Shown: positions 14,872 through 23,738, counted from the stretch's first letter. The stretch: DNA of 46,752 bases from Anaerolineae bacterium (GCA_021324435.1 JAJPIZ010000043.1:1-46752), one strand, 5' to 3'. Notes: generated from the sequence alone by a model not told the origin. A program made the numbers and translations.

Positions 14872-15812
14872 GATCGTTTCTCTTTGAGCAATTCCAATGC
14901 TTTGGGTGGGATGATGACTTTCAGAGCCTGCTTCTGAACTTTGAGTTCGGCCTGCGTACCGCCGAGCATTGGCTCGCCGTCCATTTGAATCGAGAAGGCC
15001 GTGTCCGATTCTACCCGCGCCGAGCGGAAAGGCAAACGACGAGCCTGATCGCTGGTTAAATGGCGGCCCGCCAACAGGTCGAAAAAGTGGCGGAAGGCGT
15101 CGGCCACGTTGTTGCCGCTCATCAGCCAGATGTCCATTTCACCGTCGTCGAGGAAGGCGTTCGGCGAAAGAATTGCCATACCGCCAACGTAACGACGGAT
15201 GTTGGTCGTAATGGCCAGCAGAAAATGCCCGTCCACGCGCTGATCATCTGCCCAGACGCGCAGGTCCATGCCGTGCCAGATGGTCGCGTTCCAAACGGTG
15301 GCCGCGAAGTATTCGGGCACTGAAACATACTTGACGAAGCGCGGACGCGGCTCGAGCGCATGGATCGTGATCGCGTCAAGGCCGATGCCGGCCCACAACA
15401 AAAAGGGATGGCCGTTGCACATGCCCACATCCACGCGATGAATCGGCGCCTCCGCCAGCAGGCGTGCGTTCTGACGCAAAGCCGCATTGTGCAGCCAGTC
15501 AAAAGTGGGCAGACCCAGTTCGCGCGCCCACACATTTGTTGTGCCCGCGGGCAAAACAGCCAGAGCGGTCTCTGTGTCGAGCAGTCCGCTCGCGACTTGA
15601 CCCACAGTTCCATCGCCGCCGATGGCGAACACCGCCTCATATTTCTCGACCGAGGCCTGCCGCGCAACTTGTGTGGCGTGCGCGCCGCTGAGAGTCTCGG
15701 CGACATCCACCTGCCAGCCTGCCGCGTTCAACGGACGAACGATGCCGCGTACAAACGGTCGCACGGGCACGCGTCCCGCCGCGGGGTTGTAGAGTAGAAG
15801 TCCCTTGCGCAT
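14868..15812 (-). CDS. Diacylglycerol kinase-family lipid kinase
   Basis: A 314-residue cytoplasmic or peripheral enzyme of the DAGK catalytic superfamily (YegS/DgkB type). The N-terminal NPAAGR at 9-14 and the nucleotide-binding AIGGDGTVGQVASGL at 63-77 are diagnostic, followed by AVLPAGTTNVWARELGLP. The C-terminal beta domain has PFLLWAGIGLDA and ILSPNAFLDDGEMDIWLM. It would transfer phosphate from ATP to a diacylglycerol or related lipid, recycling lipid for phospholipid synthesis. It is the first gene of the coupled operon with the Ca2+ antiporter and SH3 protein; the overlap at 14868-14871 is ATGA. The exact lipid substrate cannot be read from sequence. Confidence 0.87.
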   Translation of the reverse strand: MRKGLLLYNPAAGRVPVRPFVRGIVRPLNAAGWQVDVAETLSGAHATQVARQASVEKYEAVFAIGGDGTVGQVASGLLDTETALAVLPAGTTNVWARELGLPTFDWLHNAALRQNARLLAEAPIHRVDVGMCNGHPFLLWAGIGLDAITIHALEPRPRFVKYVSVPEYFAATVWNATIWHGMDLRVWADDQRVDGHFLLAITTNIRRYVGGMAILSPNAFLDDGEMDIWLMSGNNVADAFRHFFDLLAGRHLTSDQARRLPFRSARVESDTAFSIQMDGEPMLGGTQAELKVQKQALKVIIPPKALELLKEKRS

Positions 15813-15909
15813 GAAGCAGATTATAAGGGATAAGGGATGGAGAATAGTGAATGGAGGATGGTGAATAGTAAATTAGTTTCATCCTTCATTCCTCACACTT
15901 CATCCCTGA

Positions 15910-15915
15910 TATAAT
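15910..15915 (+). promoter_or_regulatory. -10 box of the Ser/Thr kinase gene, leaderless arrangement
   Basis: A perfect TATAAT lies 7 nt before the ATG at 15923. An in-frame ATG at 15914 is inside the box itself, so it would not be in the transcript. No strong -35 is seen. Confidence 0.6.
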
Positions 15916-15922
15916 GCCCTCG

Positions 15923-17011
15923 ATGCCTGAAAACGGTGAAGGACGTTTACTCAACAATCGTTACCAACTGCTCGAAAAATTTGGATCGGGCGGCATGGCC
16001 AACGTATACAAGGCCCGCGATAATCTCCTGGGCCGCTACGTTGCCATCAAACTTTTGCGCGACGATCAGGAACGCAGCGCGGAATTCAACGACCAGTTCC
16101 GCTACGAAGCGCGCGCCGCGGCCAATCTTTCGCATTCCAACATCGTCACTGTTTATGATTTTGGTTTCGATAACGGTCAGCCTTTCATCGTGATGGAACT
16201 TGTCCCCGGCACGGACTTGAAATCCCTGCTTCGCAAGCGCGGCCGCTTCACGGTCGAGGAAGGCGTAGCGCTGCTGGTGCAGGCCTGCGCGGGAATTGGA
16301 TACGCTCATCGCGCTGATCTCGTGCATTGCGACGTCAAGCCGCATAACATGCTGGTCACGCCGGATGGCCGCCTCAAGGTCACGGACTTTGGAATCGCGC
16401 GCGCCCTCGCCACCATCACACCTGGCGAAAAAACAGATGTGGTTTGGGGCTCGCCGCAATACTTCTCGCCGGAGCAGGCTGCGGGGCATGCACCCAGCCC
16501 GGCCTCGGATGTCTATTCGCTGGGCGTCGTTTTATATGAAGTGTTGACGGGCACGCTTCCATTCACCGGCTCCACTGCCGAAGAACTGGCGCGGCTTCAT
16601 CTCAACGCCGAGCCGATTCCGCCGAGCGAATACATTCCGGATATTCCTCCGACACTGGAGGAAATCATCTTGAAAGTTTTATCGAAGGAACCCTCCGCGC
16701 GCTACCGCACCGCAGACCAGCTCGGACGCGTGCTGATGAAATTCGGGACTCAGCGTGACGGACAGAAGACCGTTCCTCCTGCCCCGATCACGGTTTCTGA
16801 ACCCGCGCCGCCTCAAGTCTGGGAACAACTCCCGTCTCAAACCGAATCGGTTTCGCGTCCGCGGATAACCTTGGAATCGACCGAAGCCGAATCAATTGCA
16901 GACATTGATTGGTGGTCGGTCGGACTTGGTTTGTTGGCCTTGATCGCGGTGGGCGGCTTGATTCCGTTTTGGATCATGATTTACTTCACCTACAACCCAC
17001 CGATAAAATAA
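15923..17011 (+). CDS. PknB-family serine/threonine protein kinase
   Basis: A 362-residue Hanks-type kinase. The glycine loop FGSGGMANVY is at 20-29, the ATP lysine is Lys43 in YVAIKLL, the catalytic loop is HCDVKPHN at 135-142 and DFG is at 155-157. The APE-equivalent segment reads YFSPEQ. The usual HRD is HCD, making it a non-RD kinase with respect to the loop arginine. After a linker, one transmembrane segment at ~335-357 ends the protein. There are no extracellular PASTA or other sensor domains, unlike PrkC or PknB, so the signal input is unclear. The start at 15923 is chosen from the TATAAT spacing. It lies just before rpe, as prkC does in Bacillus. Confidence 0.88.
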   Translation: MPENGEGRLLNNRYQLLEKFGSGGMANVYKARDNLLGRYVAIKLLRDDQERSAEFNDQFRYEARAAANLSHSNIVTVYDFGFDNGQPFIVMELVPGTDLKSLLRKRGRFTVEEGVALLVQACAGIGYAHRADLVHCDVKPHNMLVTPDGRLKVTDFGIARALATITPGEKTDVVWGSPQYFSPEQAAGHAPSPASDVYSLGVVLYEVLTGTLPFTGSTAEELARLHLNAEPIPPSEYIPDIPPTLEEIILKVLSKEPSARYRTADQLGRVLMKFGTQRDGQKTVPPAPITVSEPAPPQVWEQLPSQTESVSRPRITLESTEAESIADIDWWSVGLGLLALIAVGGLIPFWIMIYFTYNPPIK

Positions 17012-17013
17012 CT

Positions 17014-17091
17014 CACCGCGAAGGCGCTAAGTCCACAAAGTTTTTCTTTGTGAACACACAGAAATTCTGTGTTCATCGTGTCTTTGTGGTG
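17014..17091. repeat. Dispersed inverted repeat, CGCGAAGGCGC/CTTTGTGGTG type
   Basis: Outer arms CACCGCGAAGGCGCTAAG and TCTTTGTGGTG pair imperfectly; an inner hairpin pairs GAACACACAG with CTGTGTTC. It matches the element at 7026-7101 in its left arm. It ends 9 nt before the rpe start codon, so it makes up nearly all of the rpe leader. Confidence 0.5.
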
Positions 17092-17099
17092 AAACGAAA

Positions 17100-17792
17100 A
17101 TGAACAAATATCTGATTGCCCCCTCGATTGTTTCTGCCGATTTCCTCGAATTGAAATCTGCGATTGCCGCGTGCGAATCCGCAGGCGCAGACTGGCTTCA
17201 CGTGGATGTGATGGATGGTCACTTCGTCCCGAACCTTACGATGGGACCGTTTCTGGTTGAGACCTTCCAGCGCGCCACAAAACTTCCGCTCGATGTGCAT
17301 CTGATGATCGAACAGCCCGAGCGTTATCTCGAAGGATTTGCAAAAGCGGGCGCGTCGCATCTAACAGTTCACGTCGAGACGTGCCCGCATTTGCATCGCA
17401 CGCTTCAACACATCAAATCGCTCGGTTGCAAAGCAGGCGTGACGTTGAATCCCGGCACGCCGGTCTCAGCCATCGAGCCGGTCCTGCATCTGGCCGACAT
17501 TGTTTTGGTGATGAGCGTCAACCCGGGATTTTCCGGCCAGGCCTTTTTGCCGGAAACGGTCGGCAAAGTTTCGCATCTCCGCGCATTGTTGCAAGTTTTG
17601 AATCCCGCCGCCTGGATTGAAGTAGATGGCGGCATCAGCGCTGAAACTCTGCCAAAGATGAAAGACGCCGGCGCGAATGTTTTCGTGGCGGCCAGCGCGG
17701 TGTTCCATCATCCAGAGGGAATCGAAGCGGGGATCAAGGCGTTGCGCGATTCGATCAACCAGTTCCCTCCAAACCGCACGCGCAACATCTAG
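17100..17792 (+). CDS. rpe: Ribulose-phosphate 3-epimerase
   Basis: A 230-residue TIM-barrel enzyme interconverting D-ribulose 5-phosphate and D-xylulose 5-phosphate in the pentose phosphate pathway. All family blocks are seen: APSIVSADF at 7-15, HVDVMDGHFVPNLTMGP at ~34-50 with metal ligands His and Asp, LDVHLMIEQPERY near 64-76, VMSVNPGFSGQAFLP near 140-154, and IEVDGGISAETLP near 177-189. Length is typical. The ATG at 17100 directly follows a dispersed repeat. It is followed by a hairpin terminator and the convergent rpmB. Confidence 0.95.
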   Translation: MNKYLIAPSIVSADFLELKSAIAACESAGADWLHVDVMDGHFVPNLTMGPFLVETFQRATKLPLDVHLMIEQPERYLEGFAKAGASHLTVHVETCPHLHRTLQHIKSLGCKAGVTLNPGTPVSAIEPVLHLADIVLVMSVNPGFSGQAFLPETVGKVSHLRALLQVLNPAAWIEVDGGISAETLPKMKDAGANVFVAASAVFHHPEGIEAGIKALRDSINQFPPNRTRNI

Positions 17793-17805
17793 CATTAAAC
17801 AAAAA

Positions 17806-17823
17806 TCACGGCCAGAGCCGTGA
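17806..17823. terminator. Bidirectional hairpin terminator between rpe and rpmB
   Basis: TCACGGC pairs with GCCGTGA around a CAGA loop. On the minus strand the stem is followed by TTTTTGTTT, a good U-tract for rpmB termination. On the plus strand only CTTTG follows, so it is weaker for rpe. Confidence 0.75.
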
Positions 17824-17848
17824 CTTTGCTGGTGCATGAGAGCGGGTC

Positions 17849-18034
17849 TTACGCCGCAGACTTGCTCAGCGACTTGATGCACTTGGCGCACAGCACCTGC
17901 TTGACGATGCGGCCATTCTTCATAATGGTCACTTTTTGCAGGTTGGGCTTGAAGTCGCGGTTGGTGGCGCGCTGAGAGAATGAGCGATTATGCCCAAAAG
18001 TGGTCGTCTTTCCGCAGTTTGCACATTTAGCCAT
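17849..18034 (-). CDS. rpmB: 50S ribosomal protein L28
   Basis: A 61-residue protein of the large ribosomal subunit. It starts MAKCANCGKTTTFGHNRSFSQ and carries the L28 core RDFKPNLQKVT. Two Cys pairs (Cys-x2-Cys near residues 4-7 and VLCAKCIKS near 46-49) would form a zinc ribbon, as in the zinc-binding form of L28. The ATG at 18034 has AAAGGA 10 nt upstream; the earlier frame start at 18043 lacks support. It is transcribed opposite to the surrounding block, yet sits in the place it holds in Bacillus between rpe and the yloU/yloV pair. Confidence 0.93.
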   Translation of the reverse strand: MAKCANCGKTTTFGHNRSFSQRATNRDFKPNLQKVTIMKNGRIVKQVLCAKCIKSLSKSAA

Positions 18035-18192
18035 CGTACACAATCCTTTCTTGCAATGATTCCAATTCTGTTCCCGCTTTTAGGCAGGAAATGCTCCCGC
18101 ATCTTTCGACAGGCACGGCATTTTACCACAGAACGTATCCAACCTCAACACAATTTGTTAAAATAGATGCACAAGAGATAAAGAGGACAATC

Positions 18193-18549
18193 ATGGGCGA
18201 AGAAACCACTTCATTGGGCGGGATTCATATTTCACCAAGCGCTATCGCGGCGATTGCTTATCATGCCACGCGTCAATCGTATGGCGTGGTAGGACTGGCG
18301 CCGAAGAATCTGGCGGAGGGACTGGCGCAGACCATCACGCACGAACCGGCGCGCGGCGTATCCGTGCGGTACGACGGGGAGAACATAGACATTGATATTT
18401 ACATCATCGTTGAATATGGTACGCGCATCACTTCTGTGGCAGATAGCGTCGCCAACACGGTTAAATTCCATGTGGAAAAGGCGCTGGGGATGCCGGTCCA
18501 CGAGATCAACGTCCACGTGGCGGGACTGCGCGTCAGCAACACGGACTAG
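18193..18549 (+). CDS. Asp23/Gls24 family protein (YloU-like)
   Basis: A 118-residue soluble protein. GGIHISPSAIAAIAYHATRQSYGVVGL at residues ~9-35 and VKFHVEKALGMPVHEINVHVAGL near the C-terminus are typical of the Asp23 (alkaline shock) family. Members are small cytoplasmic proteins linked to envelope homeostasis, and in some Firmicutes they attach to the membrane through partners. Immediately upstream of a DAK2-domain gene, the position matches yloU before yloV. The start ATG at 18193 has AAGAGGA upstream; the frame extends further up but lacks a ribosome site there. A TAAAAT-like -10 box lies about 20-30 nt upstream. The gap to the next gene is only 12 nt. Confidence 0.88.
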   Translation: MGEETTSLGGIHISPSAIAAIAYHATRQSYGVVGLAPKNLAEGLAQTITHEPARGVSVRYDGENIDIDIYIIVEYGTRITSVADSVANTVKFHVEKALGMPVHEINVHVAGLRVSNTD

Positions 18550-18561
18550 GAGACATGCCTG

Positions 18562-20265
18562 ATGCCCCCCGATAACCTCCGCACTTCATCGCTGGATGAT
18601 GAAACCATGAAACGATTGATGAAGGCAGGCCTGCGGCCATTCGATGGTCAGGCGGTTAAACGTCTGGTTGAAGCCGGTTTGACCTGGCTGAAGACCAACC
18701 AGCAGATCGTCAACTCATTGAATGTGTTTCCGGTTCCTGACGGCGACACCGGCACGAACATGACTCTGACCATGACCTCCGCCTGGAATGAGATCAAAGA
18801 TTCAGGGGAGAAACATGCAGGCCGAATGATGGCGCTGGTCGCCAAAGGCGCGCTGATGGGGGCGCGCGGCAATTCGGGCGTGATCCTTTCCCAACTGTGG
18901 CGCGGCTTTGCGCGCGCCATGCAAGACTCGGCTGTGATGGACGCGGACTCTGTAGTGCGCGGGTTTGACGAAGCGCGCGACACCGCGTACAAAGGCGTGG
19001 TCAAGCCGGTCGAGGGGACGATTCTGACCGTCGCACGCGAAGTCGCCGAGGCAACGCAGGCCGCTTCAGGGTCCACGAAAGATTCGATCAAAATTTTGGA
19101 GATCGCAGTCAAGGCCGCGGATGAAGCCGTCCAGAAAACTCCGGACTTGCTTCCCGTCCTCAAACAGGCCAACGTGGTTGATTCGGGCGGCAAAGGTCTA
19201 TTCTTCATCCTTGAGGGAATGTTGCGCCATGTGTATGGTCAGCCATTGGATACGCCGCTCGCAACTCTTCAGCCGCTGTCATCGTTGAATTTCGAGAACG
19301 CCATGCAGGAAGTGGAAGAGGGACAGGATTACGAAGTCGTGGTTGACTTTTTCCCGAACAATCAATTTGAACTGCAAAAGTTTTACAACAAACTTGAAGA
19401 GATGGGCACGTCCATTCAAGTGGGTGAGGGCGAGGGGATGTATCGTATGCACATCCACGTGCCGCTTGATAAACGTTATGAGCCGATTGATTACATCATG
19501 AGCCTCGGCACCATCACCAAGGTCGCCATGGAAAATTTGATGGCGCAGATGAATGAGATTGACGCCAGGACCAAAGGCTCGAAAATTGAATTTGCAAAAG
19601 TGGAAGCGGGCCAGATCGCGGTCGTGGTCGTTTCGCCGGGCGCGGGCTTGAGCCGTATCTTTGCCAGCCTCGGTGTGGCCGCGGTAGTCGAGGGCGGGCA
19701 GACCATGAACCCATCCACGCAGGATATTTTGAATTCGTTCGAAAATTTGCCCACGGACAAGATTATTATTTTGCCGAACAATAAGAATATCATCATGGCC
19801 GCCAATCAAGCCAAAGATGTGACGGTGAAAAAAGTGGCTGTTGTGCCAACGCGCACCGTTCCGCAGGGATTGGCCGCCATGCTCTCGCTCAACCCGGACG
19901 GGGAATTGGATTCCATTGCTGAAAAAATGACCAAAGCGATGAACGCGGTCAAGAGTGGGGAGATCACGGTTGCGACGCGCTCGGTGGAAATTGACGGGGT
20001 CAAAGTCCAGACCGGTCAGGTCATCGCGTTGCTGGATGGAAAACTCGTGCTTTCTGCCTCTTCGGTGGAAGAGGGAGTGCTCGGCCTGCTCGAAAAGGCG
20101 GACGCCGCGAATCATGAACTCGTCACGTTGTTCTATGGCGAAGAGATGAATCAGGCCGAAGCGAATCGCATCGCGGACCGGGTGCGCGAAAAATATCCCT
20201 CGCTCGAGGTCGAACTCCAGGACGGCGGGCAACCGCATTATCAATTTATTATTTCGGTGGAATAA
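18562..20265 (+). CDS. fakA: DAK2-domain fatty acid kinase subunit (FakA/YloV-like)
   Basis: A 567-residue protein. The N-terminal DAK2-like kinase domain has VNSLNVFPVPDGDTGTNM at ~48-65, which gives the Asp residues for Mg-ATP, and LMGARGNSGVILSQLW at ~97-112. A middle DAK1-like part and a C-terminal domain (ALLDGKLVLSASSVEEG) complete the FakA layout. FakA phosphorylates fatty acids held by a FakB (DegV family) protein; the acyl-phosphate then enters phospholipid synthesis. The FakB candidate lies 80 nt downstream, so the pair is encoded together. Length matches Bacillus YloV (about 550). It could act on another DegV ligand; the fatty-acid role is known only from homologues. Confidence 0.88.
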   Translation: MPPDNLRTSSLDDETMKRLMKAGLRPFDGQAVKRLVEAGLTWLKTNQQIVNSLNVFPVPDGDTGTNMTLTMTSAWNEIKDSGEKHAGRMMALVAKGALMGARGNSGVILSQLWRGFARAMQDSAVMDADSVVRGFDEARDTAYKGVVKPVEGTILTVAREVAEATQAASGSTKDSIKILEIAVKAADEAVQKTPDLLPVLKQANVVDSGGKGLFFILEGMLRHVYGQPLDTPLATLQPLSSLNFENAMQEVEEGQDYEVVVDFFPNNQFELQKFYNKLEEMGTSIQVGEGEGMYRMHIHVPLDKRYEPIDYIMSLGTITKVAMENLMAQMNEIDARTKGSKIEFAKVEAGQIAVVVVSPGAGLSRIFASLGVAAVVEGGQTMNPSTQDILNSFENLPTDKIIILPNNKNIIMAANQAKDVTVKKVAVVPTRTVPQGLAAMLSLNPDGELDSIAEKMTKAMNAVKSGEITVATRSVEIDGVKVQTGQVIALLDGKLVLSASSVEEGVLGLLEKADAANHELVTLFYGEEMNQAEANRIADRVREKYPSLEVELQDGGQPHYQFIISVE

Positions 20266-20275
20266 TTCTCTGCTT

Positions 20276-20331
20276 CCTGCGCCGTCCTCGGCGCAGGATT
20301 GTTTCAAGCAATCGCCGCCGGAGACGGCGGC
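20276..20331. repeat. Two adjacent hairpins between fakA and degV
   Basis: CCTGCGCCG-TCCT-CGGCGCAGG (20276-20297) and GCCGCCG-GAGA-CGGCGGC (20314-20331) are perfect stems of 9 and 7 bp. No U-tract follows, so they are more likely RNA stabilisers or mobile repeat remnants than terminators. Similar GCCGCC/GGCGGC pieces occur at 46369-46420. Confidence 0.5.
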
Positions 20332-20345
20332 TAACGCAAACTTAA

Positions 20346-21182
20346 ATGAAACTCGGCATCGTCACAGATTCAACCTCCGACCTCCCGCAAACTCTCGTTG
20401 ATCAACACGACATCGAGGTGGTATCATCCATTTTGATTCTGAGTGGAGAAGAATACGCGGATGGACGCGGCATCTCTCGCGAAGAGTTTTACAAGCGATT
20501 GCCCTCGCTTCAAACCCCGCCGACAACGGCCGCGCCTTCCATTGGCGAATTCTCATCCCGTTATGAAAGACTCTTCAGCCGAGGCTGTGACCACATCCTG
20601 TCCATCCACGCCGCGGGGACATTGACCTCCATCATCAGCGCCGCGCGACAGGCCGCGCAGGAATTTCCAAATCGCGTCACGGTCGTGGACAGTCTCTCCC
20701 TTTCGCTGGGACTCGGCTTTCAAGTGCTGGCTGCGGCTGAAAATATCGAAAATGGACTGGACGCCTCGCTGGCCGCGGTTGAATCCACTCGCAAACGACT
20801 GCAGGTCTATGCCGCGCTGGATACGATGGAATATCTGCGTCGCAGTGGACGCGTGCCGGGCGCAGTCGCCATGCTGGGCGGATTACTGTCCATCAAGCCG
20901 CTGATCGAATTGACCGAGGGCGAGGTCAAAGCTATGGGCGCAGTGCGAACCGCGAAACAAGCCAACGAGCGATTGCTGGCTTTCTTCAAATCGGGCAGTG
21001 GATTTGAACGTCTCGCCATTTTGCACACCGGCGCCGAGGCGCGGGCGCGCGAATTTTTGAATCAACTGATGATGGAAGTCAGCCAGTCCCTGCCGCGCGA
21101 CATTCTGATGGTCAATGTGACCACGGTCATCGGCACACACGTCGGGCCGAATGGTCTCGGTTTCGCGGCGGTGAGGAAATAA
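20346..21182 (+). CDS. DegV family fatty-acid-binding protein (FakB-like)
   Basis: A 278-residue protein that covers the whole DegV fold. MKLGIVTDSTSDLP starts it. The family blocks ILSIHAAGTLTSIISAARQA at ~83-102, TVVDSLSLSLGLGFQVLAA at ~112-130, LDTMEYLRRSGRVPGAVAMLGGLLSIKPLI near 158-187 and IGTHVGPNGLGFA at the end are all present. DegV proteins bind one fatty acid and present its carboxylate to FakA. Encoding next to fakA supports this partnership. It is cytoplasmic, with no signal peptide. The stop is followed within 60 nt by recG. Confidence 0.88.
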   Translation: MKLGIVTDSTSDLPQTLVDQHDIEVVSSILILSGEEYADGRGISREEFYKRLPSLQTPPTTAAPSIGEFSSRYERLFSRGCDHILSIHAAGTLTSIISAARQAAQEFPNRVTVVDSLSLSLGLGFQVLAAAENIENGLDASLAAVESTRKRLQVYAALDTMEYLRRSGRVPGAVAMLGGLLSIKPLIELTEGEVKAMGAVRTAKQANERLLAFFKSGSGFERLAILHTGAEARAREFLNQLMMEVSQSLPRDILMVNVTTVIGTHVGPNGLGFAAVRK

Positions 21183-21223
21183 ATAATGGAGGGGCGCGAT
21201 ATATCATGCCCTTATCCCCATGA

Positions 21224-21229
21224 TAAAAT
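21224..21229 (+). promoter_or_regulatory. -10 box of recG, leaderless arrangement
   Basis: TAAAAT preceded by TGA, which gives an extended -10 (TGnTAAAAT), lies 7 nt before the ATG at 21237. There is no Shine-Dalgarno between them. Confidence 0.5.
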
Positions 21230-21236
21230 AACTTCC

Positions 21237-23735
21237 ATGCAGTCATCATTGGAGAAACTACGTAAATTCTTCCGTCTCGAACATGAGAACGGATACAGCA
21301 ACAGCGCGATTATCGGTGGGTTGGCCAAGATGCTCGACTTCTGGGAAGGCGAGGCGCGCGCGGATGGCATCAACGAAGAAGTGATTCAAGCCGTCGTGCA
21401 GAGACTCCGCTCGTATGACGGACTCAGCCCGCAGTCCCGCGCCGACGCGTTGAAAGGCCTGTGGAAACGCATCGGGGATGTCTATCCCGAAGCCGCGCAA
21501 AAGCCGCGAAGCGTCCCGGGCGCAAGTGAGGGAACTCCCAGACCGCGTCCGGCGACCTCCGAAGCCGCATCTACCAGACCGAACCCGACGCTCGCTCGTC
21601 GCCCCGCGCCTCAACCGCGATCTGAATCCATGCCCGGCGCGAAACACAGTCAGACTCCCGCCGCGCTCAACGCGCCGTTGACGGTGCTTCAGGGCGTCGG
21701 CCCCAAACATGCGCAGACGCTCGAAGGCCTCGGCCTGAAAACACTCGGCGACATGCTATATTATTTCCCGCGCCGTTATGAGGATTATTCACAACTCAAA
21801 CCCATCAAGAGTTTATGGTACGGCGAGCAAGTGACCGTGATCGGCACGATCCAATCCGTGCACACGCGGCCCATACGCGGCGGCGCGGCCACCATCATCG
21901 AAGCCATCCTCAGCGATGGCACCGGCTCACTGCGACTCTCGTGGTTCAATCAACCCTGGATGGCGAATCGACTCAAAGAGGGCGAGCAGATTTCCGTCTC
22001 CGGCAAAGTGGATCAGTATCTCGGACGCCTCGTGATGAACCAGCCCGATTGGGAAGCGGTGGACATCGAACATCTGCACACCAATCGCATCGTGCCCATT
22101 TATCCGCTCACAGCCAAGATCACACAGAAGTGGTTGCGCGGCCTGATGAATCAAGTCGTCACCTATTGGGCGCCCGCAGTCGTGGACTCTCTGCCCGAAA
22201 GCGTGCGCTCCTCGGCGCGGCTGATGAATTTGGGAGAGGCTTTGTTACAAGTTCATTTTCCTGATACACAAGATTCGCTCAAGTCTGCGCGGGAACGTCT
22301 GGCCTTCGACGAAATTTTTTATTTGCAGATGGGTGTGCTGAGACAAAAGCGCGATTGGAAATCAGTCGAAGGCCGCCGCTTCTCTGTCTCGGACGAATGG
22401 CTGGGCGCGCGTTTAAACGGCCTTCCCTTCACTTTGACCTCAGCCCAGCAACGCGCCATCACCGACATCCGCGCCGATTTGGATTCAGGCAAGCCCATGA
22501 ATCGACTCTTGCAGGGCGATGTCGGCTCCGGCAAAACCGTAGTTGCGGCTTTAGCCGCTAGTATTATCGCGACAAACGGCGCGCAAGCCGCCATCATGGC
22601 TCCGACCTCCATTTTGGCGGAACAGCATTATCGCAACTTCAAAAGCCTCCTGGCAAGTGAAAACGGAATCATGAGTGAGGCGGAGGTCCGCCTGTTAACC
22701 GGCGACACGCCCGAGGCGGAGAAAGACGCGATCCGCGCCGGTCTTGCGGATGGTTCGGTCAAAGTTGTCATCGGGACTCACGCGGTCATCGAGGGTCCGG
22801 TCCAATTCAAAGATTTGCAACTAGCGGTGATTGACGAACAACATCGTTTCGGCGTCGAACAACGCGCCGAACTGCGCTCGAAGGGGACCAATCCGCACTT
22901 ACTGGTGATGACCGCCACGCCCATCCCGCGCTCGCTGGCGCTGACGGTGTATGGCGATCTCGATCTCTCCGTGATGGACGAAATGCCCGCGGGCCGCCAA
23001 CCGGTCAACACCTATGTGCTTCGTCCGCAGGAACGCGAGCGCGCTTACACATTGATTCGCGGGCAGATCAAAGAAGGGCGGCAAGCCTTCATTGTTTATC
23101 CGTTGATCGAAGAGAGCGAAAAAATGGAAGACCTGCGCGCCGCGGTGGACGATTACGAGGTGCTGTCAAAAGAAATCTTCCCGGATTTGAAACTTGGACT
23201 TTTACATGGCCGCATGAAACCGGATGAAAAAGACGAGACCATGCTCAAACTTCGCGACCGCCAGTATGACATTTTGGTTTCCACAACCGTCGTGGAAGTC
23301 GGCGTGGATGTGCCGAACGCGACCGTGATGTTGATCGAAGGCGCAGACCGATTTGGTTTGGCGCAATTGCATCAATTGCGCGGCCGTGTGGGACGCAGTT
23401 CGGCGAAATCGTATTGCCTGTTGATTCCCAGCAACGACAACGCCACCGAGAACGAACGCCTGCAGGCCATGGCCGAGACCAACAATGGTTTCATTCTCGC
23501 CGAACGCGATTTGCAACAGCGCGGCCCCGGCGAGTTCCTCGGCACGCGGCAATCGGGGTACGCTTCTGGTTTGCGCATGGCAAGCCTGACCGATGTGCAA
23601 CTTATTGAAAAGGCGCGCCTTCAGGCACAAAAGTTGTTTGAAGAAGATGCTGATTTGAAAAAACCCGAACATTCCTTGCTGGCTGAGTCTCTGCAACGAT
23701 TCTGGGGCGAAAGCGGTAAAGGTGATGTTTCATAA
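21237..23735 (+). CDS. recG: ATP-dependent DNA helicase RecG
   Basis: An 832-residue helicase that remodels stalled replication forks and branched DNA. Residues ~140-190 hold a helix-hairpin-helix-like LQGVGPKHAQTLEGLGLKT and the start of the wedge domain (YFPRRYEDYS), with an OB fold to ~300. Walker A is GDVGSGKTVVAAL at ~427-439, motif II is VIDEQHRFGVEQR near 531, motif III is VMTATPIPRSLA, and the C-terminal RecA-like domain carries LHGRMKPDEK, TTVVEVGVDVPNA and LHQLRGRVGRS. Before the wedge there is an extra ~130-residue N-terminal extension rich in Pro/Arg, longer than in E. coli RecG (693 residues). The start is chosen from the leaderless -10 spacing. Confidence 0.95.
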   Translation: MQSSLEKLRKFFRLEHENGYSNSAIIGGLAKMLDFWEGEARADGINEEVIQAVVQRLRSYDGLSPQSRADALKGLWKRIGDVYPEAAQKPRSVPGASEGTPRPRPATSEAASTRPNPTLARRPAPQPRSESMPGAKHSQTPAALNAPLTVLQGVGPKHAQTLEGLGLKTLGDMLYYFPRRYEDYSQLKPIKSLWYGEQVTVIGTIQSVHTRPIRGGAATIIEAILSDGTGSLRLSWFNQPWMANRLKEGEQISVSGKVDQYLGRLVMNQPDWEAVDIEHLHTNRIVPIYPLTAKITQKWLRGLMNQVVTYWAPAVVDSLPESVRSSARLMNLGEALLQVHFPDTQDSLKSARERLAFDEIFYLQMGVLRQKRDWKSVEGRRFSVSDEWLGARLNGLPFTLTSAQQRAITDIRADLDSGKPMNRLLQGDVGSGKTVVAALAASIIATNGAQAAIMAPTSILAEQHYRNFKSLLASENGIMSEAEVRLLTGDTPEAEKDAIRAGLADGSVKVVIGTHAVIEGPVQFKDLQLAVIDEQHRFGVEQRAELRSKGTNPHLLVMTATPIPRSLALTVYGDLDLSVMDEMPAGRQPVNTYVLRPQERERAYTLIRGQIKEGRQAFIVYPLIEESEKMEDLRAAVDDYEVLSKEIFPDLKLGLLHGRMKPDEKDETMLKLRDRQYDILVSTTVVEVGVDVPNATVMLIEGADRFGLAQLHQLRGRVGRSSAKSYCLLIPSNDNATENERLQAMAETNNGFILAERDLQQRGPGEFLGTRQSGYASGLRMASLTDVQLIEKARLQAQKLFEEDADLKKPEHSLLAESLQRFWGESGKGDVS

Positions 23736-23738
23736 TTT

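Noticed and set aside
15914-15922. ATG at 15914 as start of the Ser/Thr kinase
   Set aside because: This ATG is part of the TATAAT box, so it would not be transcribed. The next in-frame ATG at 15923 has the right spacing.
19279-20307. Long open frame (342 codons) on the minus strand
   Set aside because: It lies wholly antisense to the fakA-like gene and its product is His/Arg/Phe-rich low-quality sequence, as expected from a GC-rich shadow frame.
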